Assembly (NCBI GenBank): GCA_037953745.1
Contig: JBAKBP010003196.1
Location: forward strand, 1 to 64,000
DNA: 64,000 bases
Direction: 5' to 3'
Source: Lithodes maja
Lineage: Eukaryota > Arthropoda > Malacostraca > Decapoda > Lithodidae
Shown: piece after piece, positions 9,972-20,527 of the stretch
How the letters are laid out: every line of letters begins with the position of its first letter
How positions within the stretch are numbered: position 1 is the stretch's first letter
The notes under the pieces: generated by a model
Seen by the model: only the letters and a program-made list of their open reading frames with translations
Databases searched by the model: none
Told to the model about the DNA's origin: nothing
Position numbers and translations under genes: made by a program

Positions 9972-10373
9972 GTTTGTTGTTGCTGTTCCCCAAGCTGCCT
10001 GGCCGAACAGCCCCAAGGCCCCGAGCAAGGCCAAGGCCATAACCGAGCGCCCCCACAGAACCCTCCCTGCCGACCACAATAAAGCCTGGGTGACCGAAGC
10101 CACTCCATGGCGGGGAGCTGGGGAGGGTGAGGAAACGCCCAGGAAACCAAAGCCCCACCCAGGGCCCTGTGCCCCTCAGCAATTATGAAGAGAAAGTTGA
10201 GGGGCAAAGGAAAAATGTGACGCTTTGGCTTCCAATCTTGGGAGGTCAATCCACGGAAGAGACGCCGTCACTTGAGATCTAGAAAATATATAAGTAAAAG
10301 GAACAGTCAGAGTAAGCCATGGGTATGGCAGAGATCGCTCAGTTCTCACTCTGATAGACCAGCCCATCACCAC
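9972..10373 (-). mobile_element. SINE-like element S1 inserted in a LINE 3' end
   Basis: A 402-bp segment lies between two copies of the 13-bp duplication ACTCGGGGCTGTT. Read on the minus strand it ends in a (CAA)n-type tail. Its last ~85 bp before the tail resemble the 3' end of the 2A-LINE (GGCTGTTCGGCCAGGCAGCT). A second copy at 63303-63722 has the same 5' boundary ('tgtggtgatggg' on the minus strand), which argues for a discrete element rather than random truncation. I see no Pol III B box. The family is therefore either a SINE that borrowed a LINE 3' end or a truncated sister LINE. Confidence 0.65.
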
Positions 10374-10430
10374 ACTCGGGGCTGTTCGGCCAGGCAGCTT
10401 AGGGAACAACAACAACAACAAACATGGCAC
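10374..10430 (+). mobile_element. 2A-LINE 3' end, right part
   Basis: This is the continuation of the split LINE 3' end. It repeats ACTCGGGGCTGTT, then reads 'cggccaggcagcttagggaa' and an (AAC)n tail, as at 42.8 kb. Confidence 0.8.
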
Positions 10431-10559
10431 GAGGTAGAGGGCTCACAGATTCTCCCTATCCCTAGTCCCTCTATTCACGATGATGAGCAAAATAGGAACA
10501 CATTATGATTGTGAAGTGGTGATTCCTGATGTATCATTTACACAGTATATTGTAGGCTA

Positions 10560-11175
10560 TTAACCTAACAAGTGCGCATGGGGGTAATTGAAAACGTCCC
10601 CCTGTGCTGACGTATTTGAGGTGTTTCCGTCACTAAAATATTCATTGTACCATTAATAGCATTAATAATTATCCATATGCGCCTATTATGGGTTGATTAT
10701 AAAGGTATTAACCTGAAACAACAATAAAACTAGTGAAAACAGCGTTTGGATGGTCAAAATCGGAGATATAGTCCGCGAGTTGTATAATGTATGGGTGAGG
10801 CAAACTGCTTTCCCGCCAATTTCCCCCAAGGCCACTGAGACACAGTCGATCGATACTCTCTCTCTCTCTCTTGCACTCGCTTGCCATCAGTGATGACAAC
10901 ACCCTGCTTGCAACTCACTAATGTTAGCACGAAAATATACCTCAGAATAAGGGAATAATAGGGAAAATAGGTGATAACTGAAGGAGAGGAGGAAAGTGGG
11001 GAAGGAGGTAGAGGACTGAGATTTTGCATGGGCCAGGGGCCAAACAAAAATAAAAAAAATATATTTTTTTTTTTTCGATTGTCAAAAGTTGATTTTTTAT
11101 TTTACTTACTCTCAAGAGTCTTCCCGCAGTCCGCCGGGGGAACTCTTAAGAGTCTCCCGGCAGCTCCCGGGTTAA
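10560..11175 (+). repeat. ~0.62-kb dispersed repeat D1, copy 2
   Basis: This is a close match to D1 at 7917 and 60468, running from 'ttaacctaacaagtgcgca' to 'ctcccgggttaa'. It includes the (CT)n tract near 10856 and a short A/T-rich tract near 11050. Confidence 0.8.
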
Positions 11176-11236
11176 TCCCCTTATGAGTCTGACGAAAATA
11201 GATTCCACAGCAGACCATACAAAATGTCTGACTCTT

Positions 11237-11893
11237 ACGTCCACGGTATAGTTATGGTATACTTATGTTACTATACCGTGCTTACGTCCTTCCTTCAACC
11301 ATCAATAGGCTATAATTTACGTCCACGGTATAGTTATGGTATACTTATGTTACTATACCGTGCTTACGTCCTTCCTTCAACCATCAATAGGCTATAATTT
11401 ACGTCCACGGTATAGTTATGGTATACTTATGTTACTATACCGTGCTTACGTCCTTCCTTCAACCATCAATAGGCTATAATTTACGTCCACGGTATAGTTA
11501 TGGTATACTTATGTTACTATACCGTGCTTACGTCCTTCCTTCAACCATCAATAGGCTATAATTTACGTCCACGGTATAGTTATGGTATACTTATGTTACT
11601 ATACCGTGCTTACGTCCTTCCTTCAACCATCAATAGGCTATAATTTACGTCCACGGTATAGTTATGGTATACTTATGTTACTATACCGTGCTTACGTCCT
11701 TCCTTCAACCATCAATAGGCTATAATTTACGTCCACGGTATAGTTATGGTATACTTATGTTACTATACCGTGCTTACGTCCTTCCTTCAACCATCAATAG
11801 GCTATAATTTACGTCCACGGTATAGTTATGGTATACTTATGTTACTATACCGTGCTTACGTCCTTCCTTCAACCATCAATAGGCTATAATTTA
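11237..11893. repeat. 82-bp minisatellite with hairpin, 8 copies
   Basis: Units start at 'acgtccacggtatagttatg' and are spaced exactly 82 bp (11237, 11319 and so on). Each unit holds the inverted pair CACGGTATAG / CTATACCGTG around 'ttatggtatacttatgtta'. No variation between units is evident. Confidence 0.93.
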
Positions 11894-12033
11894 CAAATAC
11901 TTTGGGAGTTGAATTAGCCGTGGGGTTCTTGGTTGGATGTTCTCTGATGGAGATGTGGTTGACGCTCTGTCTCCTGTATAAAACAGTTTGGTTGATTACA
12001 TCAGGCAAGGTTTACCTTAAAATGATAAAGATT

Positions 12034-12455
12034 AGGGCTACACACTTCGATCATTCTTATATACATTCTTATATTGCATCTCTCTCGCTATTCTATCGCT
12101 GCTACAATAATAAATGTTCCTCAGAGTTTTTCCAGTGTATACCACCTCTACGTAGGGTACGTGGTACCCGTCTTGCAACACAATCCCACCCCTACTCTGT
12201 GCAACTCTCCAACTCAAGAGTGAAATGTTATTCTCAATCTTTCTTCTATTCTACTGCTGAGCTCTGGAACTCTCTCCCAGAATCAGTCTTTCCCTCTTTC
12301 TTTGACTTAAATTGCTTCAAACTCCGTGTGTCAAGGCATTTTGGCTCGAACATCCCTTGATTTTGGCCATGTCACTCTTTCAACTCTGGGGGAGGCACTC
12401 GATACAGGCAGTTCTGCCTTTTGTCTTCCTCACTCACATAGAAAGAAAAAAAAAG
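12034..12455 (+). pseudogene. Jockey-like LINE 3' fragment, copy 1
   Basis: The translated part carries the C-terminal motifs SLSLFYRCYNNKCSSE, TRLATQSHPY and LWNSLPESVFPS, ending in RHFGSNIP. A stop and a conserved 3' UTR follow ('gtcactctttcaactctggg' onward) into a poly-A run near 12450. The same C-terminus and UTR occur at 19.5-19.9 kb, and the UTR alone at 42.9 kb. The motifs are those I associate with the post-RT region of Jockey/CR1-type LINE proteins. All RT catalytic sequence is absent. Confidence 0.8.
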
Positions 12456-12784
12456 CTTAGGAAGGATCTGTGGGAATAAAAAAGGTTACAAGGTTACAAA
12501 CCCTCTGACTCCCATATAGCCTACCCTTCCTAATCTGAATAAAATCGTTTCTTAACCCCTTCCTTACCGAGGATGTATTTTGTGTTGTTCCAGCTGTGTT
12601 TAGACGATTGTATGCAGCTTAGGAGGATACTGTGGTATCTAAAATTCATAATCGAGATAGTTTGAAGCCTTTTAATTGCTACACGTCCTCCCTAAGCTGG
12701 ATAAAATTGTCTAATAATATCCAGATTACAATGACAAATACAAAACTTTATCCTGGCTGTCATTAGACGGTTTCATACAGCTTA
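12456..12784. repeat. Decayed TTAACCC-type repeat with 'ctgaataaaatcg' motifs
   Basis: The stretch holds 'ccttcctaatctgaataaaa' near 12527, TTAACCCCTTCC near 12554, and 'cctaagctggataaaattgt' near 12693. Similar motifs recur at 14.7-14.9 and 47.7 kb. It ends in TTA, the target site of the large element that follows. No gene seen. Confidence 0.45.
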
Positions 12785-13024
12785 TGCTGGGGTCACACAT
12801 TCATGTATACGCTCCCGTACGAAGGTTTATTGGTAGTTGGCAACCGAATACTTAAAACGTAAATGAGATTGTGTCTAGTCGTGGGGGTTGGTACGCATGG
12901 CGGGAGTAGCCACGCTGGTCTGGGAGGTGGTGGGTGCGGCCAAGGCCGCCCGGTATGTTTTGGATTTCGAATCAGATACGTGGCTCGCGCTCACATATGT
13001 CAAAAGTCGGGAAATCATACGTCT

Positions 13025-13068
13025 GACCGGGCTAGCTGCTACGTCTTACGGGAGCAGCTAGCCCGGTC
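13025..13068. repeat. Perfect 16-bp-stem inverted repeat
   Basis: GACCGGGCTAGCTGCT (13025-13040) and its exact reverse complement (13053-13068) enclose a 12-base loop. It lies inside the Harbinger-like element. Confidence 0.9.
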
Positions 13069-13329
13069 AAACGTAAGCTTCTCCCGTCAACCGTAAAATA
13101 TTCCCATCAAACGGGAAAGTTTACGTTAGTCCGGCCGCATCTGGCAGAACCGCCGCACTGCGGGTTGGCGGGAAGACGCGGCACCGTTGTACGGGCCAAC
13201 GGGGACCAGCGGGGGACCAGCGGGGGACCAGCGGGGGACACTCCAGTCACATCTCTCACCACACCGGAGCAGCAACCAACAAGCCAACCCTGCCACCCTC
13301 TGCACCCTGCAGAAAACAAATCGTAGCAG

Positions 13330-13890
13330 CGAAACGACTGCACCTATGGCTTTCATATTTTTACCACATGTACCTTACCCTTTAGGCTACCCACCACAAA
13401 AATCCCAAATCCCTCCTCCCACCCACTCGCTGACTGTCGGTCCCGTCAGAAGGCAAACAAAGGAAAATCTGTGGCGGCGAAACGACTGCACCAATCGGTT
13501 CCATATTTGTGTGACAAGTCCCTTACCCTTCTGCCTTCCCCCCACCACACCCCCAACCGCCTCCCACCACCCACTTCCAGCGTATCCGTACGAAGATAAG
13601 GAAAAAAAGGAAAATCTGTGGCGGCGAAACTACCTCACCAATCGGTTCCATATTTGTATGACGAAGTCCCTTACCCTTCTGCCTTCCCCCCACCACACCC
13701 CCAACCGCCTCCCACCACCCACTTCCAGCGTATGTATCCGTACGAAGATAAGGAAAAAAAGGAAAATCCGTGGTGGCGAAACTACCTCACCAATCTGCTT
13801 CATATGTGTAACACAAGTCAATTACCCTTCTACCTTCCCCCAACCAACCCCAAAACCACCCTCCCACCCATACATTCCGATACCATAAAA
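13330..13890. repeat. Four degenerate ~148-bp tandem repeats
   Basis: 'ggcggcgaaac..ctgcacc' style units start near 13330, 13470, 13618 and 13768. Each contains 'cttacccttctgccttcccc' or a close variant. They cause the 233- and 201-residue plus-strand frames, which I do not regard as genes. Confidence 0.75.
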
Positions 13891-14012
13891 GTCTCTGTAG
13901 TCTATAGTGTCCTTTCAGCTACTTTCGGGACCATCGGGGACCTGATTTCTGGCAAGGAGGGGAGTGTTTTCTTTACCATTATCCTTCCTTTCTCTCCCAA
14001 CTTGATAGATTT

Positions 14013-14014
<2 letters not shown>

Positions 14015-14057
<43 letters not shown>
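14015..14057. repeat. Poly-A tract
   Basis: An A homopolymer of about 43 bases inside the Harbinger-like element, perhaps from an older retroinsertion. Confidence 0.8.
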
Positions 14058-14061
<4 letters not shown>

Positions 14062-14699
14062 ACTGGCAGAATCACACCGTCAAAATTGGCTGGCACTCAG
14101 CGGGTTACAAGGATGAATGGTCTTTCCTCTATAAAGGGAGTTCACAAAATTGAACTCCTCCAGGATGAATTCCGCGATGTTGTTCATGGTGCCGATGAAG
14201 GACTGGGAATGGGAATGGTGTAGCCATTCCTGCCCTTTTGTAGTTCCCAGATTCCAACCCAGACCTACGTGGTTGACAAAGACTGTCTTTGTCTGTGTTT
14301 GGACAAACGGGGTGTGCCTACGATTGTTCGGAAACGGTCCACGTAAGTCCTAAAAACTCCCAAGACGTACGGCCTCAGCTACGCAGGTATTGTGGGGGCG
14401 TGGCCATGGGCGTGGCCTGTGTTCCCGCAAATCGGGCAGCCCAGGCGGACTAACGGGGACATGCTTACGCAAGTCGCAAGCACGTACGTAGTTCCATACG
14501 ACTACATTACGTCTGACGTAACACTGGCCCCGTCACGGTACACGTATGTCAGGAAGTGCAATAGTCGTAGTCTATACGGGCGTACACGGCCGGACTACGC
14601 CCGTCAGAACACAAAATTGGCGATCACGCCTGACGGGAGCATACGGGAGCGATATACGTGAATGTGTGACCCCAGCATTAGGAAGGATCTGTGGGAATT

Positions 14700-14945
14700 T
14701 TATGGGTACAGACTCTCAATTAACCCTCTGACTCCCATACACCCTTCCTAATCTGAATAAAATTGTCTAATAATAGCCAGAAAACAGAACATAAATGGGT
14801 AGACTATCTCAATCAAACCTCTGACTTCTACACACCCTTCCTAATCCGAATAAAATCGCCTAATAATGACCATTAATCATAACACTATCTCAATTAACTC
14901 TCCGATTTCCACATACCCTTCCTAATCTGAATAAAATCGTTGACG
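14700..14945. repeat. Three degenerate ~80-bp tandem copies
   Basis: Each copy has a 'ctcaattaaccctctgac' type start and a 'cccttcctaatctgaataaa' end, near 14716, 14807 and 14886. This is the same short dispersed family as at 12.5 and 47.7 kb. Confidence 0.65.
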
Positions 14946-14975
14946 GGGTATAAATAATATATATAATTCTTCGTA

Positions 14976-15130
14976 ATCTCTCTCTCTCTCTCTCTCTGCC
15001 GCCATAGTGTCTTGGGAGATAATCAGAAACATACTCAAACCTGGCAACTCATCCAGTGTTGCCAGATGGAGGGTTCGGTTTTTTCTTAGACTTTTTTCTC
15101 TATCCCTCTCTCTCTCTCTATCTCTGTCTT

Positions 15131-15182
<52 letters not shown>

Positions 15183-15185
15183 ATA

Positions 15186-15250
<65 letters not shown>

Positions 15251-15484
15251 TATACTATATATATATATATACTATATATATATATATACATATATATACT
15301 ATATATATATATATACTATATATATATATATACATATATATACACTATATATATATATATACTATATATATATATATACTATATATATATATATACATAT
15401 ATATACTATATATATATATATACTATATATATATATATACATATATATACTATATATATATATATACTATATATATATATACTA

Positions 15485-15535
<51 letters not shown>

Positions 15536-15557
15536 CGGTATATATACAGTATATATA

Positions 15558-15594
<37 letters not shown>
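14976..15594. repeat. CT, TA and poly-T simple-sequence block
   Basis: (CT)n at 14976-14997 and about 15100-15145 is followed by a ~415-bp (TA)n array (15146-15560) interrupted by 'acta' and 'acat', then a run of T to 15594. The long YIYI-rich frames here are artefacts of the dinucleotide array. Confidence 0.93.
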
Positions 15595-15689
15595 GGTAAT
15601 GAGCATGATAAGAGACAAATGCCTAAGATGACTGTAACAAGTGTCCATCCAACATGGATAGAGTGATAGGAAACCACATTCAAGGTACA

Positions 15690-16325
15690 TTAGAGTCAAA
15701 TTGTCTGGACACACAAAGCCTGAAGCAGTTCCTCAAAATGTACTGGATCGCTAAATATCAACTTTTGCAACATTCAGGGCATTTCCTCTAACTTTCACTC
15801 TGTGGAACACTACCTTTCCCCCAACAAACCTGCTCTTCTTTTTCTCACAGACTCAGGTGTCTGAAGCAACTTCCAGCAACTTCCCTTCTCTGTTTCCTCC
15901 TACTTTCTCTATCCTAGTTTCAAAGCCAAAGGTGGATGTTGTGTATATGTGCACAACAAACTCACTTTCTTTGAAGTTCCCGACTTCGACTTCTCTGAAT
16001 TCTTAACTTTATGGCTCAAACTTTCCTGTCATTCTCAAACTAAATATTTCTGCGCTGTCTATCTGTCCGCCAACTCTACCGACTTTCTTAAGTTCTTTGA
16101 CTATCTTACCTCTAAAGTGGAACACATTCTATCCGTCTCTCCCTTCTCGGAAATCTTCATCTTCGGAGATTTTATTGTTCACCACCACCAATGGCTCTCC
16201 TCTAATATCACTGACCAACCTGGTGAACAAATCTACATCTTTTCTATCCTAAATGACCTAGAGCATTTAGTCCAGCATCCCACCCGTATCCCGGACCACC
16301 TTGGAGATCAGCCCAACATTCTAGA
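15690..16325 (+). pseudogene. Jockey-like LINE endonuclease region, part 1
   Basis: The translation shows the start of an APE-type endonuclease: NINFCNIQGISSNFHSVEH, a degraded 'LFLTDSG' block, [15 protein letters not shown], and [17 protein letters not shown] (normally GDFN). The segment ends at ILDLF. It contains a stop (after DSGV) and the catalytic Asn is altered, so it is dead. The copy is split here by a (TAGA)-LINE and resumes at 16905. Confidence 0.72.
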
Positions 16326-16904
16326 CTTATTCTATCTATTTATCTATTGCCTGACGCCGTGGCCACGAATGAACCGCCCCCATGCACCTCTGTCCCCAGT
16401 CAGTCGAAGCCCCTCCTCCCAACCAGCAACGCCTTCGTTCATATACTTCCTCACTCCATCCTTCCACCTCTCTTTCGGTTTATATCTCCCTCTCTGTCCT
16501 TCTACCTCGCTCTCGTACACCCTCTTAGTCATTCTCTCGCTTCCCATACGTTCCATATGGCCAAACCATCTCAAGGTGTTCCTTTTCACACTTTCCAGCA
16601 CATCTACCTCCACACCACACCTCCTTCTTACTTCCTCATTCGTCTGTCTATCCCTCCATGTAACTCTGCACGCACTTCTCAAGTAACTCATTTCCACCCC
16701 TCTCACTCTTGGTCTGAGTCTCTTCTCAAACGTCCATGCTTCGCTTCCGTAAGTCAGTGTCGGGATTACCACACTGTCATGCAAGGACTTCTTCACTTCC
16801 ATACTGACCACCCTATTTCTTGTTACTGCTTTCAGCGTTCCTACAACCCTCTCCCGCACTTCTTCATCCATAGTCCCATCTTTACTCAACACACTGCCTA
16901 GACT
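16326..16904 (-). mobile_element. (TAGA)-tailed LINE, copy 4, 3' fragment
   Basis: On the minus strand it encodes the last ~180 residues of the family ([24 protein letters not shown] and so on) with more substitutions than the other copies. It lacks the 15-bp block containing 'ccccgaagggg' found near the end of copies 1-3. Its tail is (TCTA)n on the plus strand. 'ctagact' occurs on both sides (16321 and 16901), consistent with a target duplication inside the Jockey element. Confidence 0.82.
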
Positions 16905-17645
16905 AGTTATAAACTCTTAATCCTTCTACTTACGCTGTAAACTTTTTCTCGCCGTTGGGCTCCTCCGATCACAACCTTATCTCTCTTACGGCCATCTGAT
17001 CCTCCCAGCCGGCGGCGTTTGAGGCACTTTGGCGCTGCCGACTGGGAGGCTCTTTGGCAGGACTTCTTTTATTTCCCTTGGAATGATTTTTGCTTTCGTG
17101 GCTGGGGACCCTCGGAGAGTGCTGAACGCAACCGAGGTAATCCTTTCAGGCATGGAGGTATACATTCCATTTTCTTTCTCTCAGTCCAATGCAAAAAATA
17201 TCTTTGTTTACTCACACTTGAATCTACTGTTAAAAAAAAGGAGGAAGCATTCAAACAGTAGGCCTACCGTCACCTTCAAACTCAAGAATCCCATATAATA
17301 CTTCTATGTTTCTGCCCGGAATCAAGCCAAATGAGTTCTTCGATGTGCCAAAAATTCTTTCATCAATTATGATGTTCTGAACTTTCCAACTCTAGCTCTT
17401 CCCAAGCTTTCTGGCATCTAGCCAAAAAAAAAAAATCTCCTACAATTTTACTTCCTCGTCTTTCCCTCTTTTCCACTCTGACGGCACCACCATCCCTTCT
17501 TCCTCTGATAAAGCTCAACTCTTTGCTTAATAGTTCACTAAAAACTCCACCTTGGATGATTCCAGGGCTATTTCTCCCTCTCCTACCCACTCTCTCTCTC
17601 TTACTTATGCCTAATATCTTAATCCCTTTTAAGGATGTAGTTTCT
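16905..17645 (+). pseudogene. Jockey-like LINE endonuclease/RT region, part 2
   Basis: It continues the broken element. 'STYAVNFFSPLGSSDHNLIS' gives the endonuclease C-terminus with the catalytic SDH. A W-rich linker follows (PSECAER-like; EVILSGMEVYIP), then the pre-RT region 'SSFPPLFHSDGTTIPSS..KAQLF'. Stops and frameshifts are frequent. It ends where the TTCC array begins, before the RT core. Confidence 0.65.
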
Positions 17646-17651
17646 GCCTTC

Positions 17652-18002
17652 TTTCTCTTCTTCCTCGCTTCCTTCCTTCCTCCCGCCCATCTTCCCTTCC
17701 TTTCTTTCTTTCTTCCTTCCTTCCTTCCTTGCCGTCCTCCCTTCCTTCGTTCCCCTCTCCCTTCCTTCCTTCCTTCTTCCCTTCCTCTCTTCCTTCCATC
17801 CTTCCTTCCTTCCTCCCATCCATCCGTCCTTCCTTCTTTCCTCCCACCCTTCCTTCCTTCCTTCCTTCCGTCCTTCCTTCCACCCTTCCTCCCTTCCTTC
17901 CATCCTTCCTTCCGTCCTTCCTCCCACCCTTCCTTCCTTCCTTCCTCCCTTCCTTTCTTCCCCTCTTCCTTCCTTCCTTCCATCCTTCCTTCCTCCCGTT
18001 CT
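17652..18002. repeat. (CCTT)n-rich microsatellite
   Basis: About 350 bp of degenerate TTCC repeats. It produces long Leu/Pro/Ser frames on one strand and Glu/Gly/Lys/Arg frames on the other, none with independent support. Confidence 0.93.
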
Positions 18003-18164
18003 CCATTCCACCAGTTCAGTACAATGCATAGAGAGCCTCCCTGGAATGGACAGCAAGGTCTCTGAAACACTAACCATTCCTCGTGACTCCTTGTAGCCCT
18101 CTCATGTGAGCTGTGGCCTAATTTGACATTGATTTTATGATGTTGATATAATTCATTAGACCTC

Positions 18165-18202
<38 letters not shown>

Positions 18203-18297
18203 CTATTTATTTAAGCTTGCTGAAGGTCTAGGGAGGGGGAAAATATATGAAACCTGACTGTACACTGCAATAAACCAAGGGTATACAAATAGGGTAC

Positions 18298-18778
18298 AGA
18301 TCACTGGGTATATTGATGGTGATTTACCTTGCTATCCTTGTATCAGATGGGTTTGTTACCACCAATATACCTTTACATGGCTAGATTATTAAAGGTATAT
18401 AAGATCATTGGGTATATTGATGGTGATTTACCTTTCTATCCTTGTATTAGATGGGTATGATAAAGGTATATAAGATCATTGGGTATATTGATGGTGATTT
18501 ACCTTGCTATCCTTGTATTAGATGGGTATGATAAAGGTATATAAGATCATTGGGTATATTGATGGTGATTTACCTTGCTATCCTTGTATTAGATGGGTAT
18601 GATAAAGGTATACAAGATCATTGGGTATATTGATGGTGATTTACCTTGCTATCCTTGTATTAGATGGGTATGATAAAGGTATATAAGATCATTGGGTATA
18701 TTGATGGTGATTTACCTTTCTATCCTTGTATCAGATGGGTTTGTTACCACCAATATACCTTTACGTGGCTAGATTATT
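18298..18778. repeat. 71-bp tandem repeat, about 6 units
   Basis: Units run from 'gatcattgggtatattgatg' and are spaced 71 bp. The first and last units both carry an extra 'tttgttaccaccaatatacc' segment, so the array is bracketed by the same longer variant. Confidence 0.88.
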
Positions 18779-19104
18779 ATGGAGTGAGATGGGGGACAAA
18801 AGCACAATAGGAGATGGAAGCACCAGAATCAAAACTCCTGTCACCACGCCGCCAAGACAAGAGGACATAAGAGCCTTACCACGTCAGGCCCGGGTCGCCA
18901 CCATCACCTCGCCACTTCCCCCGACCCCAGGAAAGACACATATCATCCTCCGAGCAGAACCGCCCTTCTAAACCTGAGATGCGCAGCCGGAAGGAACGAC
19001 GGAACTGGTAAGACCTCTCCAGCCAAAACCACAAGCAGTACAGTTGGAACAATATTCTAGTTCACACTGGTTGACTAGATATCTGGAAGACTTGGGCTAA
19101 TATC
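18779..19104. other. Unassigned stretch between repeat and LINE
   Basis: A short plus frame rich in Thr, Pro and Arg runs to a stop near 18971. I cannot assign it, and it has no start or flanking signal that I trust. Otherwise nothing seen. Confidence 0.3.
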
Positions 19105-19920
19105 CGAGAAAGTGCCTTGAGGGAGTGTTAACTTTAATGCTTCCAAAACCCAATTTCTCCATCTATCTACCCGTCAGGATCTCCCAGCGGACTATCCCTT
19201 ATTCTTCAACAATACAAAAATCAACCCTTCATCTTCTCTCAATATTCTTGGTGTCTCTTTTTCTTCTGCTCTCATTTGGAAGGACCATATTACCAGTCTT
19301 GCTAAGGCAGCCTCCCAGAAGCTGGGTGTGCTCAACCGCCTTAGGGGGTTCTTTTCCCCTGCACAGCTTCTTGCTCTGTACAGGGGCATAGTGCGCCCTT
19401 GTATTGAGTATTGTTCACATGTGTGGGGAGGTTCCTCTCACACCGCTCTCCTAGACAAAGTTGAAAGGAAGGCCTTTCGTATCATTAACTCCCGTCCACT
19501 CACCAACTCTCTGCAATCTCTCTCTCTCCGCCGCAATGTTGCATCTCTCTCGCTATTCTATCGCTACTATAATAATCAGTGTTCCTCAGAGCTATCCCAG
19601 TGCATACCACCTCCTTTACGTAGGGCACGTGGTACCCGTCTTGCAACTCAATCCCACCCCTACTCTGTGCAACTCTCCAACCCAAGAGTGAAACGTTACT
19701 CTCAAACTTTCTTCTACTCAACATCTGAGCTCTGGAACTCTCTCCCAGAATCAGTCTTTCCCTCTTCCTATGACTTAAATTGCTTCAAACTCCGTGTGTC
19801 CAGGCATTTTGGCTCGAACGTCCCTTGATTTTGGCCCTGTCACTCTTTCAACTATGGGGGAGGCACTCGCTATAGGCAGTTATGCCTTTTGCCTCCCTCA
19901 ATCACATAGAAAAAAAAAAA
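19105..19920 (+). pseudogene. Jockey-like LINE 3' end, copy 2
   Basis: The sequence translates as the region after the RT catalytic motif (NASKTQFL, LNILGVSF, HITSLAKAASQKLGVL). Then comes the typical LYRGIVRPCIEYCSHVWGG, KAFRIIN, SLSLFYRYYNNQCSSE and LWNSLPESVFPS, ending RHFGSNVP. One frameshift lies near 19310-19330. The 3' UTR ('gtcactctttcaactatggg') and an A tail complete it. The fingers and palm are missing. With the 15.7-17.6 kb piece it may once have formed one element, now separated by simple-sequence DNA and a 71-bp array. Confidence 0.8.
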
Positions 19921-20112
19921 GACACTGGTATAACTTCTTGACGCCTTTCTCGAAGATAGCAAGGATTTTCCGTATCCTTGTTGGGCCACACTGGTGCAAC
20001 CCAACATTGAGCACTTTGCCTTGCTATAGGAATTACTATAACCCGAGTATGCAGCACTGGCCACGCGCTTTGGTTTTAGTAAACCTACCGCCTCAGTAAG
20101 ACTTGTTTGGAA

Positions 20113-20490
20113 GAGCGAAAGACACTGGTGAAACGGCTTCCCTCTAAGTCAAGACTTTAGTAGTGGAGGATGTAAGACACTGGTGTAACAACTCCTTACT
20201 TAGTCCTTACAATACGAGAGCGTAAGACACTGGTGAAACGGCTTCCCTCCAAGTCAAGACTTTAGTAGTGGAGGATGTAAGACACTGGTGTAACAACTCC
20301 TTACTTAGTCCTTACAATACGAGAGCGTAAGACACTGGTGAAACGGCTCGTATTCGTAACTATCCCAAAACTTCAACATATGAGTTCCTCCAGAGACTAG
20401 TTTAGAGAGCGTAAGACACTGGTGAAACGGCTCCTTACTTTAATCCCACGATACGAGAGCGTAAGACACTAGTGTAACGGCTCATTTTCA
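20113..20490. repeat. Tandem repeat built on 'gacactggtgaaacggct'
   Basis: A 105-bp higher-order unit is repeated about twice from 20121. Each unit contains two related half units ('gacactggtgaaacgg' and 'gacactggtgtaacaa'). Degenerate further copies lie at 20331, 20415 and 20465. Confidence 0.8.
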
Positions 20491-20527
20491 TGTAAGACTT
20501 AACATCTATAGTCTTCAGAAGATCTAC

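Larger units (their letters stand above)
12785..14677. mobile_element. 1.9-kb non-autonomous PIF/Harbinger-like transposon
   Basis: The left end reads TGCTGGGGTCACACATTCAT. The right end is its near reverse complement (ATGTGTGACCCCAGCA), extending inward through TATACG and GCTCCCGTA. The element is flanked by TTA on both sides (12782-12784 and 14678-14680). Removing it rejoins 'catacagcttaggaaggatc', which matches related intact sequence at 12.6 kb. A 3-bp TWA duplication is the hallmark of PIF/Harbinger, so I infer that superfamily. The inside has tandem repeats, a poly-A tract and a perfect hairpin but no transposase; long frames across it are repeat-driven. Confidence 0.75.

Noticed and set aside
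13187..14223. 233- and 201-codon frames
   Set aside because: They run through ~148-bp tandem repeats and a poly-A tract inside a transposon, with no domain.
15007..15714. Frames rich in YIYI and poly-Phe or poly-Lys
   Set aside because: Products of the TA array and poly-T tract.
17363..18077. Long Pro/Ser/Leu and Glu/Gly/Arg frames on both strands
   Set aside because: They come from the CCTT microsatellite between two Jockey fragments.
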